Positions 1 to 5,888 of a stretch of DNA of 7,384 nucleotides are shown piece by piece. Source of the stretch: Geobacillus icigianus (GTDB lineage Bacteria; Bacillota; Bacilli; Bacillales; Anoxybacillaceae); contig NZ_JPYA01000104.1 of the NCBI RefSeq assembly GCF_000750005.1, forward strand, positions 1 to 7,384. Reading direction: 5' to 3'. A program made the translations under genes and the position numbers. The notes beneath the pieces were generated by a model, which searched no databases, was not told the DNA's origin, and saw only the letters and a program-made list of their open reading frames with translations. How positions within the stretch are numbered: the stretch's first letter is position 1; each line of letters begins with the position of its first letter.

Positions 1-69
1 AAAAGCTCGATGAGTTAAAGGGAAATCTGGCTCTTTAGCATAAAAAACCTTGAATATATACTAAGTTGA

Positions 70-198
70 AATTTTATTTTACATCCCGCTGATTCCTCTC
101 ATATCGGCTTGTACTTAGATGAAACCCGCAACGAAAAAACTTATATAGACCCATCCAGCGATGGAACAATAAACATTCATCAACCTGATCATGAATAA
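70..198 (+). pseudogene. 3' fragment of an unrecognised gene (42 codons, no start)
   Basis: An open frame runs from the codon after an in-frame TGA (67-69) to a TAA at 196-198. The translation includes HPADSSHIGLYLDE and, near the end, NIHQPDHE. It is hydrophilic and looks like real protein rather than random sequence, but no ATG, GTG or TTG with a ribosome binding site precedes it. It may be the C-terminus of a gene broken by a frameshift or deletion. The rrf2 promoter begins three bases after its stop. I do not recognise the family. A second possible C-terminal scrap in another frame (KLDELKGNLAL, stop at 36-38) lies just upstream and is weaker still. Confidence 0.35.
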
Positions 199-200
199 GC

Positions 201-229
201 TTGACTTCTTCAAGAGATGTAACTATAAT
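201..229 (+). promoter_or_regulatory. sigma-A promoter of the rrf2 gene
   Basis: The -35 box is TTGACT (201-206) and the -10 box is TATAAT (224-229), with a 17-bp spacer. This is nearly perfect vegetative consensus. Transcription should start near 236, so the message begins after the ATG at 191 and the functional start must be the later ATG at 254. The -10 box lies inside an inverted repeat (216-238), as expected for autorepression. Confidence 0.85.
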
Positions 230-245
230 GGTTACAACGGTGGTG
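216..245 (+). promoter_or_regulatory. Putative autoregulatory operator, copy 1
   Basis: An imperfect inverted repeat, GATGTAAC (216-223), a 7-base spacer holding most of the -10 box, then GTTACAAC (231-238), is followed by GGTGGTG (239-245). The same arrangement occurs inverted at 694-723, with 25 of 27 bases identical between 219-245 and the reverse complement of 694-720. Occupancy would block RNA polymerase. The dyad and duplication are seen directly; binding by the adjacent Rrf2 protein is inferred from position and from the autoregulation usual in this family. Confidence 0.7.
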
Positions 246-253
246 TTTTATTA

Positions 254-670
254 ATGAAACAAATTAGTACACGGTTTTCGATAGCAGTGCATATTCTTTG
301 CCTGCTTGCGATCAGCTCAACCGATTGCACCGGGGAGTTTATCGCCCGCAGCGTCAATACGAACCCTGTCATCATCCGGCGAATTGTGGGCATGCTAAAG
401 AAGGCCGGGCTTGTCGAAGTGCGGCCTGGCGTAGGCGGTGCTTCGCTGCGGAAGCCTCCGGATGACATTACCCTTCTTGACGTGTACCGGGCGGTCAACG
501 CGACCGAAGTGGATCAACTGTTTCGCATCCATGATGCTCCAAATATCGAGTGCCCGGTCGGACGAAACATTGAGGCTGTGCTACAAACGGAACTCAAAGA
601 AGCTCAATTCGCCATGGAACAGCGCCTAGCGCAAACGACTGTGGGTCAACTGGTTGCCAAATTTCAATAA
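254..670 (+). CDS. Rrf2-family transcriptional repressor, YwnA-like
   Basis: Predicted 138-residue cytoplasmic winged-helix regulator. The N-terminal half has the Rrf2 pattern: FSIAVHIL (8-15), SVNTNPVIIRRI recognition helix (33-44), LKKAGLVEVRPGVGGASL wing (48-65). Then come the DVYRAV dimerisation region (76-81) and PNIECPVG (96-103). It closely resembles Bacillus subtilis YwnA (about 133 residues, recalled). The three closely spaced cysteines of IscR/NsrR-type iron-sulfur members are absent; the cysteines are C16, C25 and C100, so a thiol switch is more plausible. Start: an in-frame ATG at 191 lies upstream of the promoter, so ATG 254 is chosen, with GGTGGTG 8 bases before it. It is followed directly by a terminator and then by the oxidoreductase it probably controls. 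Family certain; effector unknown. Confidence 0.9.
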   Translation: MKQISTRFSIAVHILCLLAISSTDCTGEFIARSVNTNPVIIRRIVGMLKKAGLVEVRPGVGGASLRKPPDDITLLDVYRAVNATEVDQLFRIHDAPNIECPVGRNIEAVLQTELKEAQFAMEQRLAQTTVGQLVAKFQ

Positions 671-692
671 AAAGCTCTTCAAGGGCTTTTTT
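669..692 (+). terminator. Intrinsic terminator of rrf2
   Basis: AAAAAGCTC (669-677) pairs with GGGCTTTTT (683-691) through nine pairs including one G-U wobble, around the five-base loop TTCAA. The descending arm ends in a run of six T. It overlaps the rrf2 stop codon by two bases, making rrf2 monocistronic unless read-through occurs. The T-run abuts the second operator copy. Confidence 0.75.
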
Positions 693-693
693 A

Positions 694-723
694 CACCACC
701 GTTGTAACCAAAATAGTTACAAC
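694..723 (+). promoter_or_regulatory. Putative operator copy 2, upstream of the QorB-like gene
   Basis: A perfect 8-bp inverted repeat, GTTGTAAC (701-708) and GTTACAAC (716-723) with a 7-base spacer, is preceded by CACCACC (694-700). Read on the minus strand it matches copy 1 at 25 of 27 bases. No strong promoter is visible for the downstream gene: the best pair is TTTACA (690-695) and AATAGT (712-717), 16 bp apart, which would place the operator across spacer and -10. Control of the oxidoreductase by the Rrf2 protein through this site is inferred. Confidence 0.65.
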
Positions 724-748
724 AAATCCCCAAAGGAGGTTCAGCACA

Positions 749-1624
749 ATGAAACTGTTAGTCACCGGCGCCACAGGAAAACTCGGCGCGAAAGTGGTCG
801 AGGCGCTGCTGAAATCCGTCCCTGCCAACCAAATCGCCGTCAGCGTCCGCCAACCGGAAAAAGCCGAACATTTGCGTGCTCAGGGAATCGATGTTCGCTG
901 CGGAGACTTCGACCGTCCGGAAACACTGAACACTGCTTTCCAAGGGATCGATCGGTTATTGATCATCTCGACGGATGGCGATAATGAGACAAGAATCCGC
1001 CAGCACACAAATGCAGTCGAAGCAGCCAAGCGCGCCCAAGTCGGATTCATTGCGTACACAAGTCTGGCGAAGGCAAATGAAAGCCGGCTCTCCCTCGCCG
1101 AGGTGCACCGAGTCACGGAAGAAGCTATTATCAAAACGGGCATCCCGTATTCGTTGTTACGCAACAACTGGTACTTGGAAAATGAAATCGGAACCATTCA
1201 AGCTGTTTTGGCAGGAGCGCCTTGGGTAACGTCGGCGGGCGCAGGAAAAGTCGGCTGGGCTCTTCGCCAAGACTACGCGGAAGCCGCAGCTGCCGTGCTG
1301 GCAGGAAACGGCCATGAAAACACCATCTATGAGCTGTCCGGCCCACTGCTGACTCAAGAACAGCTAGCGGACGCCCTCGGCGCTGTCCTAGACAAAGAAG
1401 TACCGGTGCAACAAGTAGATGACGCTGCTTATGCTGACATCATGAAAAACGCCGGTCTGCCGGAACCGCTCGTGTCGTTTCTCGTTGACATCCAACGCAG
1501 CATCCGGGAAGGCTCCTTAGAAGTCGAAAGCAACGATTTCGAAAAACTGCTCGGCAGACCAGTGACGCCGATCAACGAAGCACTGACGCAAATCGTCCAT
1601 GACATTCGGAAAACAGCCCATTGA
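749..1624 (+). CDS. QorB-like NAD(P)H-dependent quinone oxidoreductase (atypical SDR, NmrA family)
   Basis: 291 residues, predicted soluble cytoplasmic enzyme. The N-terminus KLLVTGATGKLG (2-13) is the Rossmann GxxGxxG nucleotide-binding loop. A basic residue in SVRQPEK (R34) after the second strand suggests NADPH preference. QGIDRLLIIST (65-75), FIAYTSL (100-106), LRNNWYLEN (137-145) and RQDYAEAAA (173-181) follow the order seen in E. coli QorB (about 286 residues, recalled), an NAD(P)H:quinone oxidoreductase. The classical SDR YxxxK catalytic pair is absent, as expected for this atypical group. The start is fixed by AAAGGAGG (732-739), nine bases before the ATG. It lies behind a repressor gene and an operator-like dyad, suggesting induction by quinone, electrophile or oxidative stress. 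The true substrate cannot be read from the sequence; other NmrA-type reductases remain possible. Confidence 0.88.
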   Translation: MKLLVTGATGKLGAKVVEALLKSVPANQIAVSVRQPEKAEHLRAQGIDVRCGDFDRPETLNTAFQGIDRLLIISTDGDNETRIRQHTNAVEAAKRAQVGFIAYTSLAKANESRLSLAEVHRVTEEAIIKTGIPYSLLRNNWYLENEIGTIQAVLAGAPWVTSAGAGKVGWALRQDYAEAAAAVLAGNGHENTIYELSGPLLTQEQLADALGAVLDKEVPVQQVDDAAYADIMKNAGLPEPLVSFLVDIQRSIREGSLEVESNDFEKLLGRPVTPINEALTQIVHDIRKTAH

Positions 1625-1632
1625 TTCCCACC

Positions 1633-1657
1633 AAAACCGGCCGCCCGGCCGGTTTTT
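1633..1657 (+). terminator. Intrinsic terminator of the QorB-like gene
   Basis: A perfect 10-bp stem, AAAACCGGCC (1633-1642) with GGCCGGTTTT (1647-1656), surrounds the loop GCCC. The 3' arm ends in five T and lies nine bases after the stop codon. The A-run on the 5' side means it may also work in the opposite direction. Confidence 0.9.
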
Positions 1658-1803
1658 CCACATGCATCTCCCTCGCTCCATGTTCCGTTTGATTTTTTAC
1701 CATCAAAAACAGTGGGGGAAAACAGACGAAAAGCCCTGATGACGACAAAATCGCATCGTATTCGCCGGTTTCAATGACGACGAACAGCTACATCTTGTAT
1801 AGG

Positions 1804-1933
1804 AGGCTGGTGATTTAATCGTGGATACCGCTTTACAATGTTATTTCTCAATTAGAAAAACCTTGTTACATCGGTCCTGCTTTTCCGCTCATTCTCCCAT
1901 TGATGAAAGGAATCAGCGGTTTTTCACCGGCCT
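1804..1933. mobile_element. MITE-like element, copy A (130 bp) with TATAGG duplication
   Basis: The ends are AGGCTGGTGA (1804-1813) and TCACCGGCCT (1924-1933), inverted at nine of ten positions. A direct repeat TATAGG flanks the element exactly (1798-1803 and 1934-1939), as expected of a target-site duplication. Copy B at 5633-5765 shares GCTGGTGATTTA two bases from the left end, TTCTCAATTAGA at the same offset of 41, and CAGCGGTTTT 19 bases from the right end. It encodes no transposase, so it would be a non-autonomous derivative of some insertion sequence. The parent family is not recognised; a 6-bp duplication fits several, including IS1634-type. Confidence 0.65.
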
Positions 1934-1994
1934 TATAGGAATGAGAACAGGAAGATAGATCCTTTCATCTCTTGTTCGCAATGCACAAATCGGA

Positions 1995-2021
1995 AGGGTG
2001 TCCCAAAAAATGGAACACCCT
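1995..2021. repeat. Inverted repeat (hairpin) downstream of the symporter gene
   Basis: AGGGTGT (1995-2001) pairs with ACACCCT (2015-2021). The stem continues inward past one C-A mismatch to CC/GG and closes on a seven-base A-rich loop. It lies about 70 bases beyond the stop of the minus-strand symporter gene. There is no T-run after it on either strand, so it is not a classical terminator. It could stabilise the transcript end, or be the scar of an insertion sequence that has a similar palindromic end. Confidence 0.5.
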
Positions 2022-2089
2022 CCACTTCAGAAACATTGATATTCACCCACTAGGCAGCCTAAACACAGACTTCTTCGGCAAAGCAGCCC

Positions 2090-3559
2090 TTATAAAGCTT
2101 CCTTTTTCTTTCCTTCGGCTTTCTTATACCCATTTTCCCAGAACGTCGCGTTTTTGATTCCGTATTTTGACGCATTGAACGCTGGATCTTTGCCTTGCTT
2201 CAATTGTTCTTCGTAATCTTTCAAGGCAAGATAAGCCGGTTTAAACAACAATAAAATCGCGATCAAGTTCAGCCAGACCATGATGCCGAGCCCGGTGTCG
2301 CCCATGGCCCACGCGGTTGTCGCCGTTTTGACCGTTCCATAGAACGTGGCAGCCAAAAAGATGATTTTTAAAGCCAAAAAGGCAATTCCTCGATGTTTGC
2401 CACGCACAAGATAGGCGAGGTTGGTCTCAGCGATATAGTAATAGGCGTACATCGTCGTAAACGCAAAGAAGAAGAGAGCAATCGCGACAAACGCCGAGCC
2501 AAATCCGGGAATCAACGTATCAACCGCAGCCTGCGTATAGCCAGCGCCCGGTTCGACTCCCTGGAGATGGACAACGATCGGTTCCTTTGTTTTTTCATTG
2601 ATGACATTGTATTGATTGGTAAATAAAATCATCAGCGCAGTCGCCGTGACGACTAAGAATACATCCAAGTAAATCGAAAACGCCTGCACCAGCCCTTGTT
2701 TGGCCGGATGCGACACTTCGGCCGCCGCCGCCGGGTGAGCGCCTGTCCCTTGACCGGCTTCATTGGCATAAAGACCGCGTTTGACGCCCCACATGACGGC
2801 TGACCCGATAATGCCTCCAAATACTTGTTCCGCTCCAAACGCACTTTTAAAAATCAAACCAAAAACCTCAGGAATTTTTTCAAAATTCACCACAATGATC
2901 GCAATAGCGACCAACAAATAGCCAACGGCCATAAACGGAACAACGATTTCCGCCGTCTTCGCGATTCGCTTGACCCCTCCAAAAATCGTAAAGCCAAGAA
3001 GCGCAATGACGATTATGCCTGTCACCAGTTGCGGAATGCCAAACGCATTGTGAAAGCCATCGGCAATCGAATTAGCCTGAATTCCCGGCATTAACACCGC
3101 CATGGCAAGAAGGATGGCAGCGGCGATGACGACCGCAAACCATTTCCAACCAAGGCCTTTTTCAATATAGTAAGCCGGACCGCCTCGGTACTGCCCATCT
3201 TGCTCTTCTTTGAAAATTTGCGCCAGCGTAGACTCGACATACGCCGTCGCCGCTCCGATAAACGTAATGACCCACATCCAAAAGACGGCGCCCGGCCCTC
3301 CGTAAGCGATCCCCGTCGCCGTCCCGGCGACATTCCCTACCCCAATGCGGCCGGATAACGACATCGTCAACGCTTGGAACGAGGACACCCCCGCATCAGA
3401 ACCCTTCCCGGTCGTCACAAGCTTAACCATTTCTTTAAAGTGACGAATCTGCAAAAACCGGGTGCGAATACTGAAATACAACCCGCAAAACACGATAAAG
3501 AGAATTAAAAGAGGGCTCCATAATAACTTATTCACCGTCTCAACAAGTTTGTCAATCAA
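2090..3559 (-). CDS. Sodium:alanine/glycine/glutamine symporter, AGCS family (AlsT/GlnT/YrbD type)
   Basis: About 489-residue inner-membrane carrier with roughly 11 hydrophobic segments, a normal family length. Numbering from the outer ATG, it has the AGCS signature GGPGAVFWMWVITFIG (89-104), the preceding SGRIGVGNVAGTATGIAYGG block (71-90), and NEAGQGTGAHPAAAAEVSHP (268-287). It should import a small neutral amino acid with sodium; alanine, glycine, serine and glutamine are known family substrates and cannot be separated here. Start: AGGAGG (3567-3572, minus strand) is one base from the ATG at 3565 but seven bases from the in-frame TTG at 3559, so TTG is preferred; the ATG would add two residues. 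It is a single gene with its own promoter and a lysine-rich C-terminus. Confidence 0.93.
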   Translation of the reverse strand: MIDKLVETVNKLLWSPLLILFIVFCGLYFSIRTRFLQIRHFKEMVKLVTTGKGSDAGVSSFQALTMSLSGRIGVGNVAGTATGIAYGGPGAVFWMWVITFIGAATAYVESTLAQIFKEEQDGQYRGGPAYYIEKGLGWKWFAVVIAAAILLAMAVLMPGIQANSIADGFHNAFGIPQLVTGIIVIALLGFTIFGGVKRIAKTAEIVVPFMAVGYLLVAIAIIVVNFEKIPEVFGLIFKSAFGAEQVFGGIIGSAVMWGVKRGLYANEAGQGTGAHPAAAAEVSHPAKQGLVQAFSIYLDVFLVVTATALMILFTNQYNVINEKTKEPIVVHLQGVEPGAGYTQAAVDTLIPGFGSAFVAIALFFFAFTTMYAYYYIAETNLAYLVRGKHRGIAFLALKIIFLAATFYGTVKTATTAWAMGDTGLGIMVWLNLIAILLLFKPAYLALKDYEEQLKQGKDPAFNASKYGIKNATFWENGYKKAEGKKKEAL

Positions 3560-3565
3560 ATTCAT

Positions 3566-3573
3566 CCCTCCTC
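3566..3573 (-). promoter_or_regulatory. Ribosome binding site that favours a TTG start for the AGCS symporter
   Basis: On the minus strand GAGGAGGG lies immediately before an ATG, too near for normal initiation. The TTG two codons further in is seven bases from AGGAGG, which is optimal. Confidence 0.6.
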
Positions 3574-3616
3574 ATTGATTCAGTTGCTTTTGTTGTATAA
3601 CACAGGGCTAAGGTAT

Positions 3617-3645
3617 ATTATAAATATCACATATTTCTGTTTCAA
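3617..3645 (-). promoter_or_regulatory. Sigma-A promoter of the AGCS symporter gene
   Basis: On the minus strand the -35 box TTGAAA (3640-3645) and the -10 box TATAAT (3617-3622) are separated by exactly 17 bp. Transcription would start near 3610, giving a leader of about 50 bases. The surroundings are very AT-rich, which also favours promoter activity. No operator dyad was recognised. Confidence 0.8.
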
Positions 3646-3758
3646 TAATTTTTTATAATAGTTTTTTTCTATATTTCCTGAATAAAATTTCCATATCTTT
3701 CCCCACAATAAAGAAAACACTGCTGAGCACAATGTTCCTCACCACCCAGATATGAAAA

Positions 3759-3872
3759 TCATATCCCATAATACGTTCTTTTCACAGCAAGATCCATGGG
3801 GAACTTTTTGCCCTCGACCAGGGCACGAACATTACCGCTCACCAACGTGCAGTTTTCATAAAACGGGGATTG
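3759..3872 (-). pseudogene. Possible gene relic, 37 codons, minus strand
   Basis: The frame runs from after a TAA (3873-3875) to a TGA (3759-3761). The translation contains ENCTLVSGNVRALVEG and DLAVKRTYYGI, and its residue mix looks like real protein. It has no start codon with a ribosome binding site. Upstream minus-strand sequence (3884-4189) is also open and includes EFYLQRGKTIHELRDCLN, so the two may be parts of one decayed gene in different frames. The family is not recognised, and chance open frames are a fair alternative. Confidence 0.3.
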
Positions 3873-4182
3873 TTATCTTTTTTTCAGAATAGCTTTCGGA
3901 TCAATACAACAGACAATGCCTGTCGTTCAGAACACCACCGGTTGTATGTAAAGGTTCGGATTCGATTTGAATCCTTCCGAGTTCTTGACCAAAGAACAGC
4001 GAAAAGGACGGTGATGAACATCGGAGTCGCAGTGAAATAAGCATAAAAGCCACTGAAACACTCATGCCTCTCCATCCCGCTGCCTCCCCTGCTTGTGTAT
4101 GAGATGCGATCATAATGAAACCACATGTTCAGACAATCCCTTAGCTCATGAATCGTCTTCCCTCTTTGTAGATAAAACTCAC

Positions 4183-4211
4183 TTGACATATCGGTTTTTA
4201 ATCCTTATAGT
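4183..4211 (+). promoter_or_regulatory. Sigma-A promoter of tcyP
   Basis: TTGACA (4183-4188) and TATAGT (4206-4211) are separated by 17 bp. Transcription would start near 4218, only about 20 bases before the start codon, so leader-based control is unlikely and any regulation should be at initiation. In Bacillus subtilis tcyP is controlled by CymR; I could not confidently identify a CymR box here. Confidence 0.85.
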
Positions 4212-4224
4212 AATTCTACGTATC

Positions 4225-4231
4225 AGGAGGG
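4225..4231 (+). promoter_or_regulatory. Ribosome binding site that decides the tcyP start
   Basis: AGGAGGG is one base from an in-frame TTG at 4233 but seven bases from ATG 4239. The ATG is therefore the functional start, which shortens the longest frame by two codons. Confidence 0.85.
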
Positions 4232-4238
4232 ATTGACG

Positions 4239-5624
4239 ATGAATGTTTACTTAGTCATTTTCAACATTATGATGTTGCTGTTGCTGATTGGTGTTTTAGC
4301 CTATATGCAAAAGAAGCATATCTCCTTCTCCAAGCGGGTGTTTACGGCTCTTGGACTCGGAATCGTCTTTGGATTCGCATTGCAGTTAGTGTACGGGGCT
4401 AGTTCCACGATCATCCAACAGTCCACCCAATGGTTTGACATTGTCGGCACAGGATATGTCAAGCTATTGCAAATGATTGTTATGCCATTAGTGTTCATTT
4501 CTATCGTGATGGCGTTTACTAAACTTTCTGTCACTAATCATTTAGGGAAAATTGCCACGCTCATTATCGGTTTATTATTGGGCACTACAGCGATTGCCGC
4601 TTCGATCGGCATCATGTCCGCATTAGGATTTCAATTAGAAGCCGTGGACATTCCTTCTGGCGAAGCGGAACAGATGCGTGGACAAGAATTAGAGCAAAAA
4701 TATGAGCAGATTCAAACTCTATCTTTCCCGCAAAAAATGATCGAACTGCTGCCCGCCAATCCATTTTTAGACTTCACGGGACAACGCAGCACATCGACGA
4801 TAGCGGTTGTGATTTTCGCCGCCTTTGTCGGCATGGCGTATTTAGGGGTTGCCAGAAAACAGCCTGAACAAGCGGAAATGTTCAAAAAAATAGTGGATGC
4901 CTTGTACGCGATTGTCATGCGTATCGTCACGTTGGTGCTCCGCTTAACGCCTTACGGAATTTTAGCCATCATGTCCCGAATCACTGCGACAAGCGATGTA
5001 AACACAATCGCAAAACTAGGGAAATTTGTCGTTGCTTCCTATATGGCACTCTTCGTGATGTTTGCCGTTCATTTGATCATTTTAGCACTGGCCGGATTAA
5101 ACCCGATTACTTACATAAAAAAAGTGCTGCCCGTACTGTCGTTTGCATTCACTTCCCGTTCAAGCGCGGCTACTCTTCCTTTGAATATAAAAGCACAAAC
5201 AACCGCGCTTGGCGTTCCAGAAGGCGTCGCCAACTTTGCCGGCTCATTTGGGCTGTCAATTGGGCAAAATGGCTGTGCTGGCATTTATCCTGCCATGCTT
5301 GCTGTGATGATCGCGCCAACCGTCAACATCGATCCAACTTCTCCTTCCTTTATTTTGACGCTGATTCTAGTCGTCACCATCAGTTCATTTGGGGTTGCAG
5401 GCGTTGGCGGTGGGGCTACGTTTGCGGCGATTTTAGTGTTATCAACGATGAATCTGCCAGTAGCATTAGCAGGATTGCTCATTTCCGTAGAGCCATTGAT
5501 TGACATGGGAAGAACCGCCTTAAACGTCAGTGGAAGCATGACCGCCGGTATCGTCACCAGCCGCATCACTAAAGAATTGAATGTCCATGTCTATAACGAA
5601 GAAACGAAAAAACTAGAAGCATGA
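4239..5624 (+). CDS. tcyP: L-cystine symporter TcyP (DAACS family)
   Basis: 461-residue membrane symporter, close to the 463 recalled for B. subtilis TcyP. It imports L-cystine with a cation across the cytoplasmic membrane to supply sulfur and cysteine. DAACS features are visible: scaffold helices through the first half, the serine-rich re-entrant loop SRSSAATLP (306-314), the discontinuous helix with GQNGCAGIYPAMLAVM (342-357), the second re-entrant loop SSFGVAGVGGGATF (382-395), and IDMGRTALNVSG (421-432), which holds the conserved Asp and Arg-Thr. The QNGCAGIYP block marks the cystine branch rather than glutamate carriers, which usually have NMDGT there. ATG 4239 is chosen for its spacing to AGGAGG. 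It is monocistronic, and a MITE-like element begins eight bases after its stop codon. Confidence 0.93.
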   Translation: MNVYLVIFNIMMLLLLIGVLAYMQKKHISFSKRVFTALGLGIVFGFALQLVYGASSTIIQQSTQWFDIVGTGYVKLLQMIVMPLVFISIVMAFTKLSVTNHLGKIATLIIGLLLGTTAIAASIGIMSALGFQLEAVDIPSGEAEQMRGQELEQKYEQIQTLSFPQKMIELLPANPFLDFTGQRSTSTIAVVIFAAFVGMAYLGVARKQPEQAEMFKKIVDALYAIVMRIVTLVLRLTPYGILAIMSRITATSDVNTIAKLGKFVVASYMALFVMFAVHLIILALAGLNPITYIKKVLPVLSFAFTSRSSAATLPLNIKAQTTALGVPEGVANFAGSFGLSIGQNGCAGIYPAMLAVMIAPTVNIDPTSPSFILTLILVVTISSFGVAGVGGGATFAAILVLSTMNLPVALAGLLISVEPLIDMGRTALNVSGSMTAGIVTSRITKELNVHVYNEETKKLEA

Positions 5625-5632
5625 GGTTTAAG

Positions 5633-5765
5633 ACGCTGGTGATTTAGTGTAAAACGCCGCTGTTCCAACCTACTTCTCAATTAGAGAAACTTTGCAGAAT
5701 GATCTTTCTTTTTTACATGAAGATGCCGCTCATTGATGTGCGACACAGCGGTTTTCCACCAGCCT
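5633..5765. mobile_element. MITE-like element, copy B (133 bp) with TTTAAG/TTTAGG flanks
   Basis: This is the second copy of the element at 1804-1933, same orientation. It begins ACGCTGGTGATTT and ends CCACCAGCCT. Landmarks match copy A at equal distances from the ends: GCTGGTGATTTA at 5635-5646, TTCTCAATTAGA at 5674-5685, CAGCGGTTTT at 5746-5755. Inner inverted repeats CCGCTGT and ACAGCGG extend the terminal symmetry. The flanks TTTAAG (5627-5632) and TTTAGG (5766-5771) differ at one position, consistent with an old 6-bp target duplication. It sits just past the tcyP stop, so its folded transcript could act as the 3' end of tcyP. Confidence 0.6.
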
Positions 5766-5888
5766 TTTAGGTTTCTCACTTTCTCGCACGCCCCCAACTG
5801 CACTTAGCATATAGCGCCGTTGGGAATTTTGATGAATGAAAGCTGTCAACAAAAATTGAAAAGCCTACTATCTCACTTCGTACCGTGG

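Larger units (their letters stand above)
1658..2089. other. Non-coding stretch between two convergent genes
   Basis: About 430 bp with no convincing gene. It contains the MITE-like copy A (1804-1933) and a hairpin (1995-2021). A short plus-strand open frame (1743-1799, containing RIVFAGFNDDEQLHLV) looks faintly coding and may be gene debris, but is too short to call. An ATG-initiated frame at 1972-2157 runs into the 3' end of the opposite-strand symporter gene, has no ribosome binding site and is treated as spurious. No clear T-tailed terminator for the symporter gene was found here. Confidence 0.6.
3560..4238. other. Divergent intergenic region with promoters and possible gene debris
   Basis: About 680 bp separates the divergent symporter genes. 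Each promoter lies close to its gene, leaving about 530 bp (3646-4182) with no intact gene. That middle part contains minus-strand frames that look partly coding: a 37-codon frame at 3762-3872 and a longer weak one at 3884-4189. It also holds small inverted repeats: ATACAAC/GTTGTAT (3904-3910, 3941-3947) and GGATTC/GAATCC (3958-3963, 3969-3974). No riboswitch, T-box or tRNA was recognised, and both leaders look too short for one. Confidence 0.6.

Noticed and set aside
191..253. Upstream in-frame ATG giving a 159-residue Rrf2 protein
   Set aside because: The promoter (201-229) lies inside this stretch, so the ATG at 191 would not be on the transcript, and the Rrf2 family begins at the position of ATG 254.
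246..693. Invertible DNA segment bounded by the 27-bp inverted repeats
   Set aside because: No recombinase is nearby and the repeats overlap a promoter and gene-proximal operator positions; duplicated operator is the simpler reading.
1743..1799. Short plus-strand frame resembling coding sequence (RIVFAGFNDDEQLHLV)
   Set aside because: Only 19 codons between stops, with no start or recognised family; it may be debris interrupted near the MITE-like insertion but cannot be supported.
1972..2157. Plus-strand 61-codon frame
   Set aside because: No ribosome binding site; it overlaps the hairpin and the 3' end of the symporter gene on the other strand.
3950..3980. tRNA T-arm-like sequence near the GGATTC/GAATCC palindrome
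   Set aside because: The arms do not form a T-stem of proper length and no acceptor, D or anticodon arms could be found around it.
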